A DNA stretch of 64,000 nt from Nostoc sp. LPT (GTDB taxonomy: Bacteria; Cyanobacteriota; Cyanobacteriia; Cyanobacteriales; Nostocaceae): the NCBI RefSeq assembly GCF_017115165.1, contig NZ_JABXKF010000139.1:123638-187637 (forward strand), given 5' to 3'. The notes beneath the pieces are model-generated. The model was given only the letters and a program-made list of their open reading frames with translations. It was not told the origin of the DNA and did not search any database. Each line of letters begins with the position of its first letter. Positions within the stretch are counted from its first letter, which is position 1. Of this stretch, positions 46,304 through 57,685 are shown piece after piece. The position numbers were made by a program, and so were the translations under genes.

Positions 46304-46732
46304 GTGAATAATAAAATTTCTCTCAAAGTCAACACAGACCTGACAGCTTCATCTCAAGTTTTGTCTTGGTTCGAGCAGATAAATCAACCACCTATTACCG
46401 ATAAACAAATTTGGTGGCAATGTCAAACTCTGATGATAGAAGGCTTTACTAACATTGTTGAACACGCCCACAAAAATTTACCTATTGAAACTCCGATTGA
46501 GATGGAAGCTGTGCGGTTAGATGAATATATAGAAATTCGCATTTGGTCTGAAGGTGAACCATTTGATTTAGAACAGCAATTGCGCCAAACATCTGAATTT
46601 GAGGATAACGATCAAGAGCGCGGGCGTGGTTTAAAAATCATGTCCGCCATTGCCGACAAATTGAGTTATGAGCCGACAGAAGATAATCGTTACTGTTTAT
46701 TTATTAGTAAATCGTACAAAAAAGACCTATGA
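46304..46732 (+). CDS. RsbW-like serine kinase (HATPase_c)
   Basis: 142 aa with a GTG start. GHKL ATPase of the anti-sigma/RsbW type: MIEGFTNIVEHAHKNLP (N box, Asn and His), IRIWSEGEPFDL (G1-like, with Asp-x-Gly replaced by Ser-Glu-Gly), ERGRGLKIMSAIADKLSYEP (G2). It likely phosphorylates the STAS protein and holds a target factor. No sigma factor gene is adjacent. Divergent from the REC-PP2C gene with a shared 149-bp promoter region. Confidence 0.88.
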   Translation: MNNKISLKVNTDLTASSQVLSWFEQINQPPITDKQIWWQCQTLMIEGFTNIVEHAHKNLPIETPIEMEAVRLDEYIEIRIWSEGEPFDLEQQLRQTSEFEDNDQERGRGLKIMSAIADKLSYEPTEDNRYCLFISKSYKKDL

Positions 46733-46752
46733 TTGGAGTAGGAAGACACTGA

Positions 46753-49176
46753 CTACTGACTACTGATTAAAAACTCTTGGATGCGCTTAATAAACTCTTC
46801 TAACTCTACGATTAAGTTAGTAGTACCTCGACGTTCTTGGTTTATCGCTAATTGTTCTAGTTTTTCTGCTGCCAGGTGCATGGTTGTAACTCCCATATTG
46901 GCACTAGCACCTTTAATTTGATGGACTTGGAGCGCTATTTGCTCAAAGTCATGAGCTGCGATCGCTATTTTAATTAACTCTAGACGAGGTTGAATATCTT
47001 CAACAAACATTTGCAGTAGTTCCAATTCAAATTCTGGGTTGTTTTCTGAAAGTTGATGCAAGCGTTCCCAATCAATTGGGAGGTCAACCGAACCGACATC
47101 TGTTGTAGAAATCTGCTCTGTGGCTTCTTTTGCTCTGAATATTACACTTCCCCAATACTCTAGCGTCGCGGCCAAATTTTCTTTCATCACCGGCTTGCTC
47201 AAATAGTCGTCCATTCCGGCATCTAGACACATTTGTTTGTCTTGTTTCATTGCATTAGCTGTCATCGCAATTACCACAGGACGACGACCATTAGCAAAGC
47301 TACTTTCTTGCCAACGATGAATTTCTTTTGTGGTTTCCAAACCGTCGAGAATCGGCATTTGGCAATCCATCAGAATTAAATCATAAGGAATCTTTTCTAA
47401 TAGCTGCAATGCTTCTTTCCCATTATTAGCGACATCAGCACTGTAGCCCAGGGTTTTGAGTTGCTTCAAGGCTATTTTCTGATTCACCAGATTATCTTCA
47501 GTTAAAAGAATTCTTAATTTATGTAGGTCAGGAGACGGGGAAGAAGACGCGGGGACGCTGAATAACTCCTGACTCTTTAACACCAGTTGCTCCACTTGGG
47601 GAGACTCGATGGCTTTTGGTATCTCCTGTTGAGGGAAGACCGCACTGGCTCCTGCCGACTCCTCTGGAATAACAGAAGCGGCAATCGTAAAGTAAAATGT
47701 ACTACCTGCATTAAGCACACTTTCAACCCAAATTCTGCCACCCATTAACTCGCATAGTTGCTTGCAGATGGCAAGACCTAAGCCAGTACCGCCATATTGT
47801 CGAGTAATGGAGGAGTTAACTTGACTGAAGACTTTAAATAAACGCTTCACGCGATCGCGTGGAATTCCGATGCCTGTATCTTTAATACTAAACTGAATTT
47901 CGTCAGTATTTGCAGCAGAAGAATGATTAATATCGCTATTCTTGCGGGTTATAACTGAAACTTCTATGCTTCCAGTTTCGGTAAATTTAATCGCATTACT
48001 GATTAAATTAATCAAGACTTGGCGCAGTCTGGTGATATCTCCCACTATCGTAGTAGGAAGTTCAGGACTATCTAAAAATGTGAGTTTTAAACCTTTTTCT
48101 CTAGCTGTAGGTGCAAGCATATAAAAAGCCTCATGAATGCAATTTCGCAAAGCAAAAGGCTCCTCTTCGAGTTCTAAGTTGCCCGATTGTATTTTGGAGA
48201 AGTCAAGGAAATCGTTAATAATTTTGAGTAAAGAATTTCCACTGGTATAAATGGTTTCAACAAAGTCTTGCTGTTCAGCAGTCAATTCAGTATATTGCAG
48301 CAAACTGGCCATACCAATTACTGATGCGATCGGAGTCCGAACTTCATGGCTAATCATCGCTAAGAATTCCTGTTTAGCAAGTTCTGCCTGCTTTCGTTCA
48401 GTCATGTCTCGTAAAATGTAAACATAACCTTGAAAATGTTCAATTTCTGTTTTTACGATTGAAGATGAAAAAGCTACAGGAATTGTTTTACCACTTTTGG
48501 TATAACAAACGGTTTCTACTTCTTTTACTAAAGAATTTATGTCTGGCCTGTGGGATATATCAATATCTTCAATTATCAATGGATACTTATTGACTTCTCT
48601 AATAACTTTTGCGATCGGTTGACCAATAAGTTCTATTTCGTTATATTGCAATAAAATTTGTGCGGCATAATTCATTTTTTTTATCTCGCCTGATAGCGTT
48701 GTCACTAACAAGGCGTCTGCCATTGATGTCACAATTTGGTCAATATATTGTTTAGAAGCTTTTAAGTTACGTAGCAAAAGATTTGCTTCATTTGCACCTT
48801 GAAATAAAGATTGCTCAAGTACCATCCGTTCTGTAGCGTCTTCGACAACGATGGTTAGTCGATTGCTGGAATGGTCTTCTTGAAGATTATTAGTAATACG
48901 AATATCAATATACAAAGGAGAAGCCGTATCTTGCGATCGCATAATTCCTTTTAATTCAAAATTATCTTGTTCTCCCTGTAAAATTGCATCAAAAATATCT
49001 TCAAGTCCCTCTAATTCTGGAAACACAATCCGAACATCTTGATCGACCTTTAATTCATTAGGAATATCGACAAAATGATTTAATCCCAAAGATATTTCTA
49101 TAATCTTGAAGTTTTCATCAATTATCAAATATTCAATACTACATATAGATAACAACCTTGTCGAAAATGAATTCAT
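46753..49176 (-). CDS. Hybrid histidine kinase (PAS-HisKA-HATPase-REC-Hpt)
   Basis: 807 aa, soluble. Two PAS domains (about 10-125 and 140-262, the second ending [10 protein letters not shown]), HisKA with [17 protein letters not shown] (phospho-His about 276), HATPase ([26 protein letters not shown]), REC ([23 protein letters not shown]), Hpt ([11 protein letters not shown]). Complete internal phosphorelay. Its start is 5 nt from the GTPase stop, so it is the last gene of a minus-strand operon. The REC-Hpt part is almost the same as that of the 1564-aa kinase upstream. Confidence 0.92.
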   Translation of the reverse strand: MNSFSTRLLSICSIEYLIIDENFKIIEISLGLNHFVDIPNELKVDQDVRIVFPELEGLEDIFDAILQGEQDNFELKGIMRSQDTASPLYIDIRITNNLQEDHSSNRLTIVVEDATERMVLEQSLFQGANEANLLLRNLKASKQYIDQIVTSMADALLVTTLSGEIKKMNYAAQILLQYNEIELIGQPIAKVIREVNKYPLIIEDIDISHRPDINSLVKEVETVCYTKSGKTIPVAFSSSIVKTEIEHFQGYVYILRDMTERKQAELAKQEFLAMISHEVRTPIASVIGMASLLQYTELTAEQQDFVETIYTSGNSLLKIINDFLDFSKIQSGNLELEEEPFALRNCIHEAFYMLAPTAREKGLKLTFLDSPELPTTIVGDITRLRQVLINLISNAIKFTETGSIEVSVITRKNSDINHSSAANTDEIQFSIKDTGIGIPRDRVKRLFKVFSQVNSSITRQYGGTGLGLAICKQLCELMGGRIWVESVLNAGSTFYFTIAASVIPEESAGASAVFPQQEIPKAIESPQVEQLVLKSQELFSVPASSSPSPDLHKLRILLTEDNLVNQKIALKQLKTLGYSADVANNGKEALQLLEKIPYDLILMDCQMPILDGLETTKEIHRWQESSFANGRRPVVIAMTANAMKQDKQMCLDAGMDDYLSKPVMKENLAATLEYWGSVIFRAKEATEQISTTDVGSVDLPIDWERLHQLSENNPEFELELLQMFVEDIQPRLELIKIAIAAHDFEQIALQVHQIKGASANMGVTTMHLAAEKLEQLAINQERRGTTNLIVELEEFIKRIQEFLISSQ

Positions 49177-49181
49177 CTTAA

Positions 49182-49706
49182 TTAAATTAAACGAATGGCT
49201 AAAGTTTGAAATATTTTATCAACATTATTGCCAGTTTTAGCTGAAGTTACATAAGTGTCTAATATATTAGCTTGATTGGTGAATTGATACATTTGACGAA
49301 TATTTTCTAAATATTCGGCTGCAATCATATCTGATTTGTTCAGTGCAACAACAACATAACTGTTGGGATTAACAGCTAAAAAAGTTTGAATATGCTCCTG
49401 GATATGATTGAGTGTTTCTGCTTGTGTCACATCACCGACTATCACAGCACCTTTAGAACCTTGAAAATAATTGTTAGCAACTGCCTTAAACTTATTACTG
49501 CCTTCAATATCCCAAATTATCAACTGTAATTTTTGTTCACTAAGTAGATTTTTTTCGGAAACACTAACCAATTTACGAGAGATTTTTACTCCTACAGTTG
49601 AAAGGTATTCATCACTAAACTGACACTCCACAAATTGGCGAATCAGACTAGTTTTACCAACACCAAAATCACCAAATAAGCAGATTTTTTTAGAGATTGT
49701 AGACAT
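49182..49706 (-). CDS. Ras-like small GTPase
   Basis: 174 aa, complete Ras fold: G1 GDFGVGKTSL (12-21), G2 Thr in STVGVKI, G3 DIEG (66-69), G4 NKSD (123-126), G5 TSAK (154-157). The residue after G3 is Ser and not the catalytic Gln of Ras/Rab, which predicts slow intrinsic hydrolysis and need for a GAP. No C-terminal lipidation signal. It sits between the OmpA/BON protein (50 bp) and the hybrid kinase (5 bp), so it is part of one operon. Related in type to MglA and other prokaryotic Ras-like GTPases. Confidence 0.92.
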   Translation of the reverse strand: MSTISKKICLFGDFGVGKTSLIRQFVECQFSDEYLSTVGVKISRKLVSVSEKNLLSEQKLQLIIWDIEGSNKFKAVANNYFQGSKGAVIVGDVTQAETLNHIQEHIQTFLAVNPNSYVVVALNKSDMIAAEYLENIRQMYQFTNQANILDTYVTSAKTGNNVDKIFQTLAIRLI

Positions 49707-49756
49707 AGTTGAAGAAAAATAGAGAATGTTTTATCCGAATCATAGCTACTATAAAC

Positions 49757-51937
49757 TTAAAATTGCTTGTTTATCGGTTCTAGAGCGACACAGCGGCTTA
49801 ACCACAAGGGTTGAGTTTCATCAATTCCTGGTGGTAAATTTGTCCTACCAATGACCTGTAGGCGAGATGGCTTGATGCCTAATTTAATCAGTGCTTGTTG
49901 TACAGCCTTTGCTCGCGCCAGTGCCAATTTTTGAGATTTGTTCGCACCAGTATGGTCACTATAACCAATAATTTTTAAATGCTTATTTGGGTGCCGATCG
50001 AGGAAAAACTTGACCTGTTGAATCTTATGCGCTATGTCTGCCTTCATTAAACTCGCTGAGTCGGGTTGAAAATAAAATCGAACTTCAATCTGTGGGGGTT
50101 CTACTCGCACCACACTAGACACAGATTTTACGCCTGGAATTTGTTCAAATGCATTCTTCATAATCTGAGCATCTGCAATTCGGTTGACAGTTCCTTCAAC
50201 AGCTACTTTACCAGCGATGTATTGAGCGGAAATTGCTATATCGTCAGTCTGATTTAAAACTGCTGTGACTCGTTTGACTTCAGCAGCAGCTAATACGGGG
50301 TCTGCTGGTACATCTACTAATAAAATTTGATTGTTAATCAACCAATTAGGAGAGGTGATTTTGACTGTTTGCTCGGCTTTCTGGCGAAGAAGTTGATTAG
50401 GTAATCGTCCTGTTAATTTTAATTTGTTGTGTTCTACTTTTACAGTGAGCCGATATACTGCTAGTTCTGGAACAGAAGTTAGAGCCAACAAAGTTTGATT
50501 TTCAATGGAATGTATAACCCCACTACGGTATTGCCAAATACCCCAAGGAATGAAAATGCTACTGATAGCTGTTAAACCTAATACCAGTAACGGTGAGATT
50601 TTTGTTTTCTTTTTCTCCTGAATACCTGTATTTTTCAGTTCTTCTAGAAGTGTATGAATTTCAATAGGAATTAAATCTGGGTCGCCATCATACTTTTCAA
50701 TTAAATCACCATATTTTTTAATGATTGTGCTGAAGACTTGCCGCATTTTCCCAATAAAGTTTTTGCTTGGCTCTCCGCGCACAACAATCGCTAAATAACA
50801 GTATCCTGCAACTTCTAAAATTATTTTGGATGTCCCGTATTCAATTGCATCTAATTCTGTTATGCTTCCAGATTGATTGATGCAATCATTAGCAAAGCTG
50901 CGAATTGCTGTCAGCATTCCTGCTACCATTTCAGCTTCTAACTGCTCTACATCAGAGTGCTGAATATCTGAGATCACTAAACCAGATGCTTTATGAATCA
51001 AGAAAATAGCTTGAATTGTAAATGGTAGAGCTTCTCTAAGAATTAATTCTGCTTCTGAAACTCCCTGTAGCTTGGCACGAATTTTACGTTTAATGCCTTC
51101 AACGCTGAGGGTTTCTTCAACTTGTCGGTTAATGGCACGGATTGTCTCTGCCATATATTTGGCTATGGTACTACCAATAACTGGGTAGAGTGCATCCACC
51201 ACAATATTCTGCTCAATTTCAATTTGCTTTTTTATGGCTCGTCCCATTGCCGGAGCGATCGCATCTGAAACTTCTTCTGGAGCTATAATAATCTGTTGGG
51301 AAATAGCTAGAGGGATTACAGGTGCGATCGCCTCACTCATGCTAACTTTATCCTGTTCAGTGCGACTGCGGATAGTCTCATCGATAATAGGAGCAATTAT
51401 CTTGACAATTTCCTCTTTCGACTCTGTAATCTTCAGCCTTAAAAGCTCAGAAATCAACGGGAGTAGTAGATTTATTAGCTCTTTAGGATCGTAAATTTGA
51501 TGTTCTATTTTTGTTAATTTTTGTTCGAGTTTAGCTGTAATATTGTTTACTTCTGCTAGCTCATATCCGACCAATATCTCCCGTAATTTTTGCAATGCAT
51601 CCTCTGAGTTATCTAATTTTTCCTCAAATTCTGTAAATATTTCAATAGATTCTTCTAACTCTTCTTGAGTAGTTTGTGAGTAATTAGATATATCTTGAGG
51701 AAAATTAAAATTCGATTCTAAATAAGCTTCACATACTTCTAATGTCACTGGAGGAAGTTGCAGTAATTCAATTTCTTCTGGAATATACTCATTACTATTA
51801 TCAGTTTCTGATGGTAATAAAGGAGATTGCTCAGGGGATTCGATAATTTTGAGATCGATAAGCAAATGCAGCAAATTGTCAAGCTGCATAGCTGTTTCTG
51901 ACTTCAACTCAACAGATTGAGAAACCGAATTTTCCAC
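49757..51937 (-). CDS. Inner-membrane OmpA/BON protein with helical repeats and possible Roadblock-like domain
   Basis: 726 aa. N-terminal acidic region (1-120); helical repeats at about 155-285 with AIAPVIPLAISQQI, AIAPAMGRAIKKQI, ALYPVIGSTIAKYM; then IQAIFLIHKASGLVISDIQH...MVAGMLTAIRSFAND, which resembles a Roadblock/LC7 fold; a TM helix (about 457-475, LLVLGLTAISSIFIPWGIW); two BON-like modules; and a C-terminal OmpA domain (VRFYFQPDSA, GYSDHTGANKSQKLALARA) that should bind peptidoglycan. It links cytoplasm to cell wall. The GTPase gene next to it suggests GTPase control. The Roadblock assignment is tentative. Confidence 0.83.
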   Translation of the reverse strand: MENSVSQSVELKSETAMQLDNLLHLLIDLKIIESPEQSPLLPSETDNSNEYIPEEIELLQLPPVTLEVCEAYLESNFNFPQDISNYSQTTQEELEESIEIFTEFEEKLDNSEDALQKLREILVGYELAEVNNITAKLEQKLTKIEHQIYDPKELINLLLPLISELLRLKITESKEEIVKIIAPIIDETIRSRTEQDKVSMSEAIAPVIPLAISQQIIIAPEEVSDAIAPAMGRAIKKQIEIEQNIVVDALYPVIGSTIAKYMAETIRAINRQVEETLSVEGIKRKIRAKLQGVSEAELILREALPFTIQAIFLIHKASGLVISDIQHSDVEQLEAEMVAGMLTAIRSFANDCINQSGSITELDAIEYGTSKIILEVAGYCYLAIVVRGEPSKNFIGKMRQVFSTIIKKYGDLIEKYDGDPDLIPIEIHTLLEELKNTGIQEKKKTKISPLLVLGLTAISSIFIPWGIWQYRSGVIHSIENQTLLALTSVPELAVYRLTVKVEHNKLKLTGRLPNQLLRQKAEQTVKITSPNWLINNQILLVDVPADPVLAAAEVKRVTAVLNQTDDIAISAQYIAGKVAVEGTVNRIADAQIMKNAFEQIPGVKSVSSVVRVEPPQIEVRFYFQPDSASLMKADIAHKIQQVKFFLDRHPNKHLKIIGYSDHTGANKSQKLALARAKAVQQALIKLGIKPSRLQVIGRTNLPPGIDETQPLWLSRCVALEPINKQF

Positions 51938-51957
51938 CTGAGTTATCCTTTTTAGAG

Positions 51958-52023
51958 TGATGTTAGCAGTAGCGGGGTGTTTCGCCCGTGCTGTTAGCAG
52001 TAGCGGGGCGTTTCGCCCGTGCT
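51958..52023. repeat. Tandem GTGTTAGCAGTAGCGGGG repeat
   Basis: Two copies of (T)GTTAGCAGTAGCGGGG(T/C)GTTTCGCCCGTGC in a row, about 34-bp period; relatives at 9942-9990 and, inverted, at 23308-23345. The inner GGGGCGTTTCGCCC can form a hairpin. Located between the coiled-coil gene and the OmpA/BON gene. Confidence 0.75.
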
Positions 52024-52109
52024 AAGTTAGGGGTTATTAGTTTGGAGTTTGGAGTCATTATCTCCTTCATCTCTCTTTACTTAATTACGAATGTAATTCT
52101 GCTCTACTG

Positions 52110-52745
52110 TTAGAGTGAGTTAACACTTACTTTTGACAACTTTGTAGTTTCTAGAAGCGGTACAGCAGTATATTCGTCGCTGCGTTCATTGGCTGCTTCT
52201 CGCAATTTAGGAATAAATTCAGTTTCTTTCAAACGCATTCCTAAGGCAAACAAAGTTTCAGCCATATCGTCTTTAGAAACTTTAGTGTCTGTCAACTGCG
52301 AGAAGCGTCGCTCTATTTCTTCTAAAATCAGATCGCGTAATGCCGTAACATCATCTTGTAATTGAACTTTAGTTTGAAATATTTCATCTCGAATCGAGGT
52401 AGTTTGGCTATCTAAGGTTTCATCAAGCGACTGAACGCTGCTAGAAAACTTTTTATTAAGTCTATCAACCTGTTGCCGTAAGTCAAGAGTTTCTTCTTGA
52501 GTTGCGAGGCTAAATGACTTCAGCTTTTTATCCAGGGACTCAAACCCCGCTTTTAGTTCAGCCGAAAAGTTGGACTTGAGTTGCTCGACATGCAATCGCG
52601 TCTGTTGTTGCAGGAGAGATATATCAGACTCCAGCTTGCTAAATCGATTTTCGTACTCTCTTAGCTGTGTTCCAAGAATAATATCGCGGATCTGATCGAT
52701 ATTGCCAAGTCTTTCTCGTACATCGTCTCTACTCATCTGACTCAT
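52110..52745 (-). CDS. Coiled-coil protein of unknown function
   Basis: 211 aa. MSQMSRDDVRERLGNIDQIR, then long heptad-rich stretches (YENRFSKLESDISLLQQQTR, ...LRQQVDRLNKKFSSSVQSLD) to about residue 150, then FSQLTDTKVSKDDMAETLFALGMRL and a flexible tail. No TM or signal. It lies between the large hybrid kinase and the OmpA/BON-GTPase pair in the same direction; a scaffold for these proteins is plausible but unproven. Confidence 0.7.
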   Translation of the reverse strand: MSQMSRDDVRERLGNIDQIRDIILGTQLREYENRFSKLESDISLLQQQTRLHVEQLKSNFSAELKAGFESLDKKLKSFSLATQEETLDLRQQVDRLNKKFSSSVQSLDETLDSQTTSIRDEIFQTKVQLQDDVTALRDLILEEIERRFSQLTDTKVSKDDMAETLFALGMRLKETEFIPKLREAANERSDEYTAVPLLETTKLSKVSVNSL

Positions 52746-52990
52746 TAGTAAAACCTCACTTTTCAGGAATCAATTGGGAATAAGAGGTGATGCATTTAAC
52801 TGACATTTAGGCTAAAAATTCTTAGCTTATGATGCAGCTAACTCACCGAATATACTTTGTTAGTATTCCCAATCGTTCACGCTTTCTATCTGAAAAATAG
52901 GAAATGAGTAATGAGAAATGGAAAATCAGTGTTTTTCATAACTTACTCAGAAAAAATGCTCCAGTTAATTTATTAATAAATATTATTTTT

Positions 52991-55900
52991 TCAGTTTTTG
53001 GCGTTACTATCTTTACAGTTCAAAAATTCTTCGATGCGTTTAACAAAGTCTTCTAACTCTACGATTAAGTTACTAGAACCTCGACGCTCTTGGTTTATCG
53101 CTAGTTGTTCTAGTTTTTCTGCTGCCAGATGCATGGTTGTAACTCCCATATTGGCACTAGCACCTTTAATTTGATGCCCTTGGAGCGCTATTTGCTCAAA
53201 GTCATGATCTGCGATCGCTATTTTAATTAACTCTAGACGAGGTTGAATATCCTCAACAAATATTTGCAGTAGTTCCAATTCAAATTCTGGGTTATTTTCC
53301 GAGAGTTGGTGTAAGCGTTCCCAATCAATTGGGAGGTTAACTGCACCGACATCTGTTGTAGAAACTGTTTGCTCTGTGGCAGCTGTTTCTTTTGCCTGGA
53401 ATATCACATTTCCCCAACGCTCTAGTGCTCCCGCCAATTTTTCTTTTATTACTGGCTTGCTCAAATAGTCATCCATTCCGGCATCTAGACACATTTGCTG
53501 GTCTTCTTTCATGGCATTAGCTGTCATTGCAATTACTACAGGACGATAACCACTGGCAAAGTAGCTTTCTTGCCAACGATGAATTTCTTTTGTGGTTTCT
53601 AAACCGTCGAGAACTGGCATTTGGCAATCCATCAGAATTAAATCGTAGGGAATTTTTTCTAATAGTTGCAAAACTTCTTTCCCATTACCAGCAACATCAG
53701 CACTATAACCTAGACTTTGGAGTTGCTTCAAAGCAACTTTCTGATTCACCAAATTATCTTCAGCTAAGAGAATTCTTAATTTATGGGAGTTAGGAGGTGA
53801 GAACCGCGAACTAGGAGAATAATAGTTGCGGTTGTTTTCATAATTTTTCAGTTTTAAGTCCTGAATTCTGACTTCTGACTCTTCTTCGAGCTGCTTTCCT
53901 AAAATAGTCATGATGGTATCGAGGAGTCGGGACGGCTTAATAGGTTTGACTAAATAAGCTGCAAATCCTATTTTTAGCGCTCGTTGGATTTCATCGCGTT
54001 GATTAGTAGAGGTAAGCATAATCAAGGGTAGCCCAGCGATCGCTGAATTTGCCTTAATTTGTTCTCCTAAAGTCATACCATCTACTTCTGGCATCTGCAT
54101 ATCAATTACAGCTATGTCATAGAAATTTTTTTGCTTGGCGGCTTCCTGAATAGCTTTGAGGGCAGTAGTAGCCGAAGCAGCCTGATCCACTAGCATCCCC
54201 CAACGGGTAGCTTGATGGTGGATGATTTTGCGATTAGTAGCATTATCATCTACTACTAACAAGCGCCGATTCAGCAAAAGTTCGCGTTCGCCTTCTAAGG
54301 AAATAGGGTCAAGTTGCTTGGCGAGAGTTACTTCAAACCAAAACTTAGATCCTTTCCCCAAGCGACTTTCTACGCCCATTTCTCCTCCCATCAAGCTTAC
54401 CAGTTGCTTGCAGATGGCTAATCCCAAACCTGTGCCGCCATATTTACGGGTGGTGGAAGCATCTACTTGAGTAAATGGCTTAAAGAGTTTGGATTGATCT
54501 TCAGGGGTAATGCCAAGACCGGTATCTGTAATCGCAAAATAGATAGTGGCTGTAGTCAGGGAAAGCGTACGCAATTCTGCTCGTAATACTACCTCTCCCT
54601 TGCTGGTAAACTTGATCGCATTGCCAATCAGGTTCATGAGAATTTGTCGCAAGCGGCCAGCATCGCCTTGGAGCTGGGTGGGGACGTTGCTGTAGATTAA
54701 TCCTGCAATTTCTAATCCCTTATGATGAGCTGAGGGAGCCAATAATTCCAACACCTCTTCTACACAGGTAGATAAGTCAAAATCTAGAGTTTCTAGTGCC
54801 ATTTCCCCAGCCTCTAGTTTGGACAGATCCAAAATTTCGTTAATCAGGCTTAAGAGAGCATCGCCACTAATGCGAATTGTTTCCATAAAATCCCGCTGCT
54901 CGGAGTTTAGGGGAGTTTCTAACATTAAGCTTGTCATTCCCAACACAGCATTCATGGGAGTCCGAATTTCATGGCTCATGTTGGCCAAAAAGGCACTTTT
55001 GGTTTGAGAAGCTAATTCAGCTTGGTGACGAGCAATTTCGAGTTCTCGTCGCTGTTGAGTTTCTGCATCTAACATTTGGGCTTGGGCTAAAGCAATACCT
55101 ACTTGGTCAGCTATTTGTCGTAAAAGATGAGTTTCAAAGCTAGACCATTGGCGAGAACTGCCGCACTGATGGACAATCAGCAAACCGCAAAGTTCTTCTT
55201 TGACAAGAATGGGTATGACTAAATTACACTGGACTCCAAATTGTTGCAGTAATTCGAGATGATTTTTTTGGACTTCAGCTATATCTAAGTCAGCAAGCCC
55301 CAGATTCGGTTTTTGACGGTACTGTTGTAGATAGTACTGCTGGATGTATTCGGCTTGAAAGTAAGTATCAGTAAGCTTTTTATCTTTAATTGCCAGCCAG
55401 CCAGAAATTACTGCCTCAACCACGGTGGCTCCAGAGCCATCAGCCTTTGGCTGATAAATCAAAACTCGGTCGCTATGGAGAATTTTTTGCACCTCGGTTA
55501 CAGTAATTTGGAGAATTTCTTTGATTTGCAAAGACTGACGAATTTTGAGGGTAATTTCAGTAAATAGTTGCGATCGCAAGTTTTGGCGTTGAAGTTGTTC
55601 TTCTGCCTGCTTGCGCTCAATAAACTGCCCTACTTGCTCACCAATCGAATTCATGACTTTTGCCAAATCTGGGTCAGCTTGCTGGATCTTATGGCTAAAG
55701 CAGGTAATGACACCGATAACTTTTTTACCACTACGGATCGGAAAACCGAAAGCTCCGTGCAGTTCTGCTTCGGCAGCGATTTGAGAGCGGATGAAACTTT
55801 GATCTTTAGCGACATCAGCAATCCAAACAGGTTCAAGACTAGCCCAGACACGACCAGGCAGCCCAATTCCTGGTGCAAACGTAATCTGCCGACTGAGGAT

Positions 55901-57685
55901 GTCAAATTCTTGCATCTCGAAGGAGATTTTATACCATGAATTTAACAAAGACAGTAGATTTGATCGCGGATCTAGCATCCAAAATTCACTTAAATCCCAT
56001 CCCAAACTTTCGCAGATTCCTTGCAGGATTTGGGGCATGGCTTCGTTGATTGTAGTTGACTCTGCCAAGACGCGGGTTGTAACATACTCAGCTTTCAGAT
56101 GTTGTTCAGCTCGTTTGCGTAAGCGCAGCTCCTCGAAGACATCGGTGATATCGATACCTGTAGCAACAATGTATTCAACGTAGCCCTTATGGTCTTGCAA
56201 GGTAGTGTTAGTCCAGGCAATCAGCCGCCGACTGCCATCCTTAGCTACCCAATAGTTTTCGTACTCATTGGGCCCTTCACCAATTCGCAACTGCTCAAAA
56301 ACTGCCTTAACTTGCTCTACCTCTTCAGGAAGTAAAAACAGGTTCCAGAAATGCCTTCCTTTCACCTCATCAAATGAGTAACCAGTTATTTGTTCACAAG
56401 CTTGATTGAAGCGAACGATTTGTCCTTGTGTGTCAATAACTATTACCAAAGCGCTGGCTGTATCAAGGACTGCTGAGATAAAGTTGCGTTCTTGGTTTAG
56501 TGTTTCCTCTGTTAATTTACGCTCTTTTACCTCACGAGAAATTAAATAGTAGACTATAGCCAGAATCAGAAAACTTAGAAAAATAGCAAAAGCCAGTGTC
56601 AAAAGCGTGGTGTTAGCACTGGCTTTTGCAGCTTGTGACTGCTGTTGGAGCAACCTTTTATCCTCACTCTCTATCTCATGTATGACCTTACGGATATCAT
56701 CCATGAGATGTTTTCCCTGATTTGTCTGGATTAACTGCAACGCTGCGTCGAATCCCTGATTTTGACGCAGGTCTATAGTCTTCTTGAGTATGGCAAGTTT
56801 TGCAGCTATCAGAGATTCAAGGGTTGCGAACTGCTTTTGTTGGTTAGATTGATCTGCGATTAAATCCCTCAGTTCGACAATTTTGCGATCAATGTTTTTA
56901 ACTACTGCTTGATAGGGTTCTAGATAACTTTCTTGTCCAGTGAGGATGTAACCGCGTTGTCCAGTCTCAGCATCTTTCATCTCGGACAGTACTTCTTCTA
57001 GTTTATTGATTTTATCTTGGGTTTTTTGTACTTGCTTATTTGTATCAATCAATATACGTGTGTTTTGAGAAGAAATCACGCCAATCAAAATTAAAATTGC
57101 CGATGCTAATCCAAACCCTCCGGCTATTCTTTGAAAAAATTGTTTGCGTGTCTTCTGCGCCTGTTTGCGTGTATCACTTGCCAATACCAAACTTGCTAAA
57201 GTGCGGCGCATTTCTAGTTGTTTAATTACCTGGCGACCGAGAATTCGTAATGCTTCAAGTTGTTCTGGAGAGAGGTTTCTTGGTACATGGTCAATTACAC
57301 AAAGTGTTCCTAGTGCATATCCTTCAGGGTTCGTCAGCGGGACACCAGCATAAAACCGAACATTTGGGTCAGAGGTAACAAACGGGTTTGTCGCAAACCT
57401 TTCATCTTCTGTGGCATCAGGCACAACAAAAACTTCAGGTTGCAGAATAGCATGGGCACAGAATGCCAAATCGCGGGGTGTTTCTAGGGCATCCAAACCA
57501 ACTTTTGACTTGAACCACTGACGATTAGTATCAATTAAGCTGATTAAGGCAATGGGAGTTCCACAAATATATGAGGCTAAACGGGTGAGGTCGTCAAAGG
57601 CAACTTCCGACCGAGTGTCGAGTATTTTATACTCCAAAAGAGATTCGATTCGCTGTGTTTCGTTATCAGGTAATGGTGCTTTCAT
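52991..57685 (-). CDS. Large membrane hybrid histidine kinase (GAF-CHASE3-PAS-GAF-GAF-HisKA-HATPase-REC-REC-Hpt)
   Basis: 1564 aa. N-terminal GAF (about 20-165), TM ([19 protein letters not shown]), CHASE3 ([40 protein letters not shown]), TM ([20 protein letters not shown]), PAS ([20 protein letters not shown]), GAF, GAF (phytochrome-like [13 protein letters not shown] but no Cys at the bilin site: [10 protein letters not shown]), HisKA ([17 protein letters not shown]), HATPase ([17 protein letters not shown]), REC1 ([11 protein letters not shown]), REC2 ([13 protein letters not shown]), Hpt ([11 protein letters not shown]). All phosphorelay residues present. First gene of the minus-strand cluster running to 46753. 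Input signal unknown. Confidence 0.92.
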   Translation of the reverse strand: MKAPLPDNETQRIESLLEYKILDTRSEVAFDDLTRLASYICGTPIALISLIDTNRQWFKSKVGLDALETPRDLAFCAHAILQPEVFVVPDATEDERFATNPFVTSDPNVRFYAGVPLTNPEGYALGTLCVIDHVPRNLSPEQLEALRILGRQVIKQLEMRRTLASLVLASDTRKQAQKTRKQFFQRIAGGFGLASAILILIGVISSQNTRILIDTNKQVQKTQDKINKLEEVLSEMKDAETGQRGYILTGQESYLEPYQAVVKNIDRKIVELRDLIADQSNQQKQFATLESLIAAKLAILKKTIDLRQNQGFDAALQLIQTNQGKHLMDDIRKVIHEIESEDKRLLQQQSQAAKASANTTLLTLAFAIFLSFLILAIVYYLISREVKERKLTEETLNQERNFISAVLDTASALVIVIDTQGQIVRFNQACEQITGYSFDEVKGRHFWNLFLLPEEVEQVKAVFEQLRIGEGPNEYENYWVAKDGSRRLIAWTNTTLQDHKGYVEYIVATGIDITDVFEELRLRKRAEQHLKAEYVTTRVLAESTTINEAMPQILQGICESLGWDLSEFWMLDPRSNLLSLLNSWYKISFEMQEFDILSRQITFAPGIGLPGRVWASLEPVWIADVAKDQSFIRSQIAAEAELHGAFGFPIRSGKKVIGVITCFSHKIQQADPDLAKVMNSIGEQVGQFIERKQAEEQLQRQNLRSQLFTEITLKIRQSLQIKEILQITVTEVQKILHSDRVLIYQPKADGSGATVVEAVISGWLAIKDKKLTDTYFQAEYIQQYYLQQYRQKPNLGLADLDIAEVQKNHLELLQQFGVQCNLVIPILVKEELCGLLIVHQCGSSRQWSSFETHLLRQIADQVGIALAQAQMLDAETQQRRELEIARHQAELASQTKSAFLANMSHEIRTPMNAVLGMTSLMLETPLNSEQRDFMETIRISGDALLSLINEILDLSKLEAGEMALETLDFDLSTCVEEVLELLAPSAHHKGLEIAGLIYSNVPTQLQGDAGRLRQILMNLIGNAIKFTSKGEVVLRAELRTLSLTTATIYFAITDTGLGITPEDQSKLFKPFTQVDASTTRKYGGTGLGLAICKQLVSLMGGEMGVESRLGKGSKFWFEVTLAKQLDPISLEGERELLLNRRLLVVDDNATNRKIIHHQATRWGMLVDQAASATTALKAIQEAAKQKNFYDIAVIDMQMPEVDGMTLGEQIKANSAIAGLPLIMLTSTNQRDEIQRALKIGFAAYLVKPIKPSRLLDTIMTILGKQLEEESEVRIQDLKLKNYENNRNYYSPSSRFSPPNSHKLRILLAEDNLVNQKVALKQLQSLGYSADVAGNGKEVLQLLEKIPYDLILMDCQMPVLDGLETTKEIHRWQESYFASGYRPVVIAMTANAMKEDQQMCLDAGMDDYLSKPVIKEKLAGALERWGNVIFQAKETAATEQTVSTTDVGAVNLPIDWERLHQLSENNPEFELELLQIFVEDIQPRLELIKIAIADHDFEQIALQGHQIKGASANMGVTTMHLAAEKLEQLAINQERRGSSNLIVELEDFVKRIEEFLNCKDSNAKN

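Noticed and set aside
46304-46732. Sigma factor target for the partner-switching module
   Set aside because: No sigma-factor or anti-sigma target gene is found within the window on either side.
52991-57685. Bilin-binding photoreceptor in the 1564-aa kinase
   Set aside because: The phytochrome-like GAF has Asn at the chromophore cysteine position ([10 protein letters not shown]), so covalent bilin attachment is not supported.
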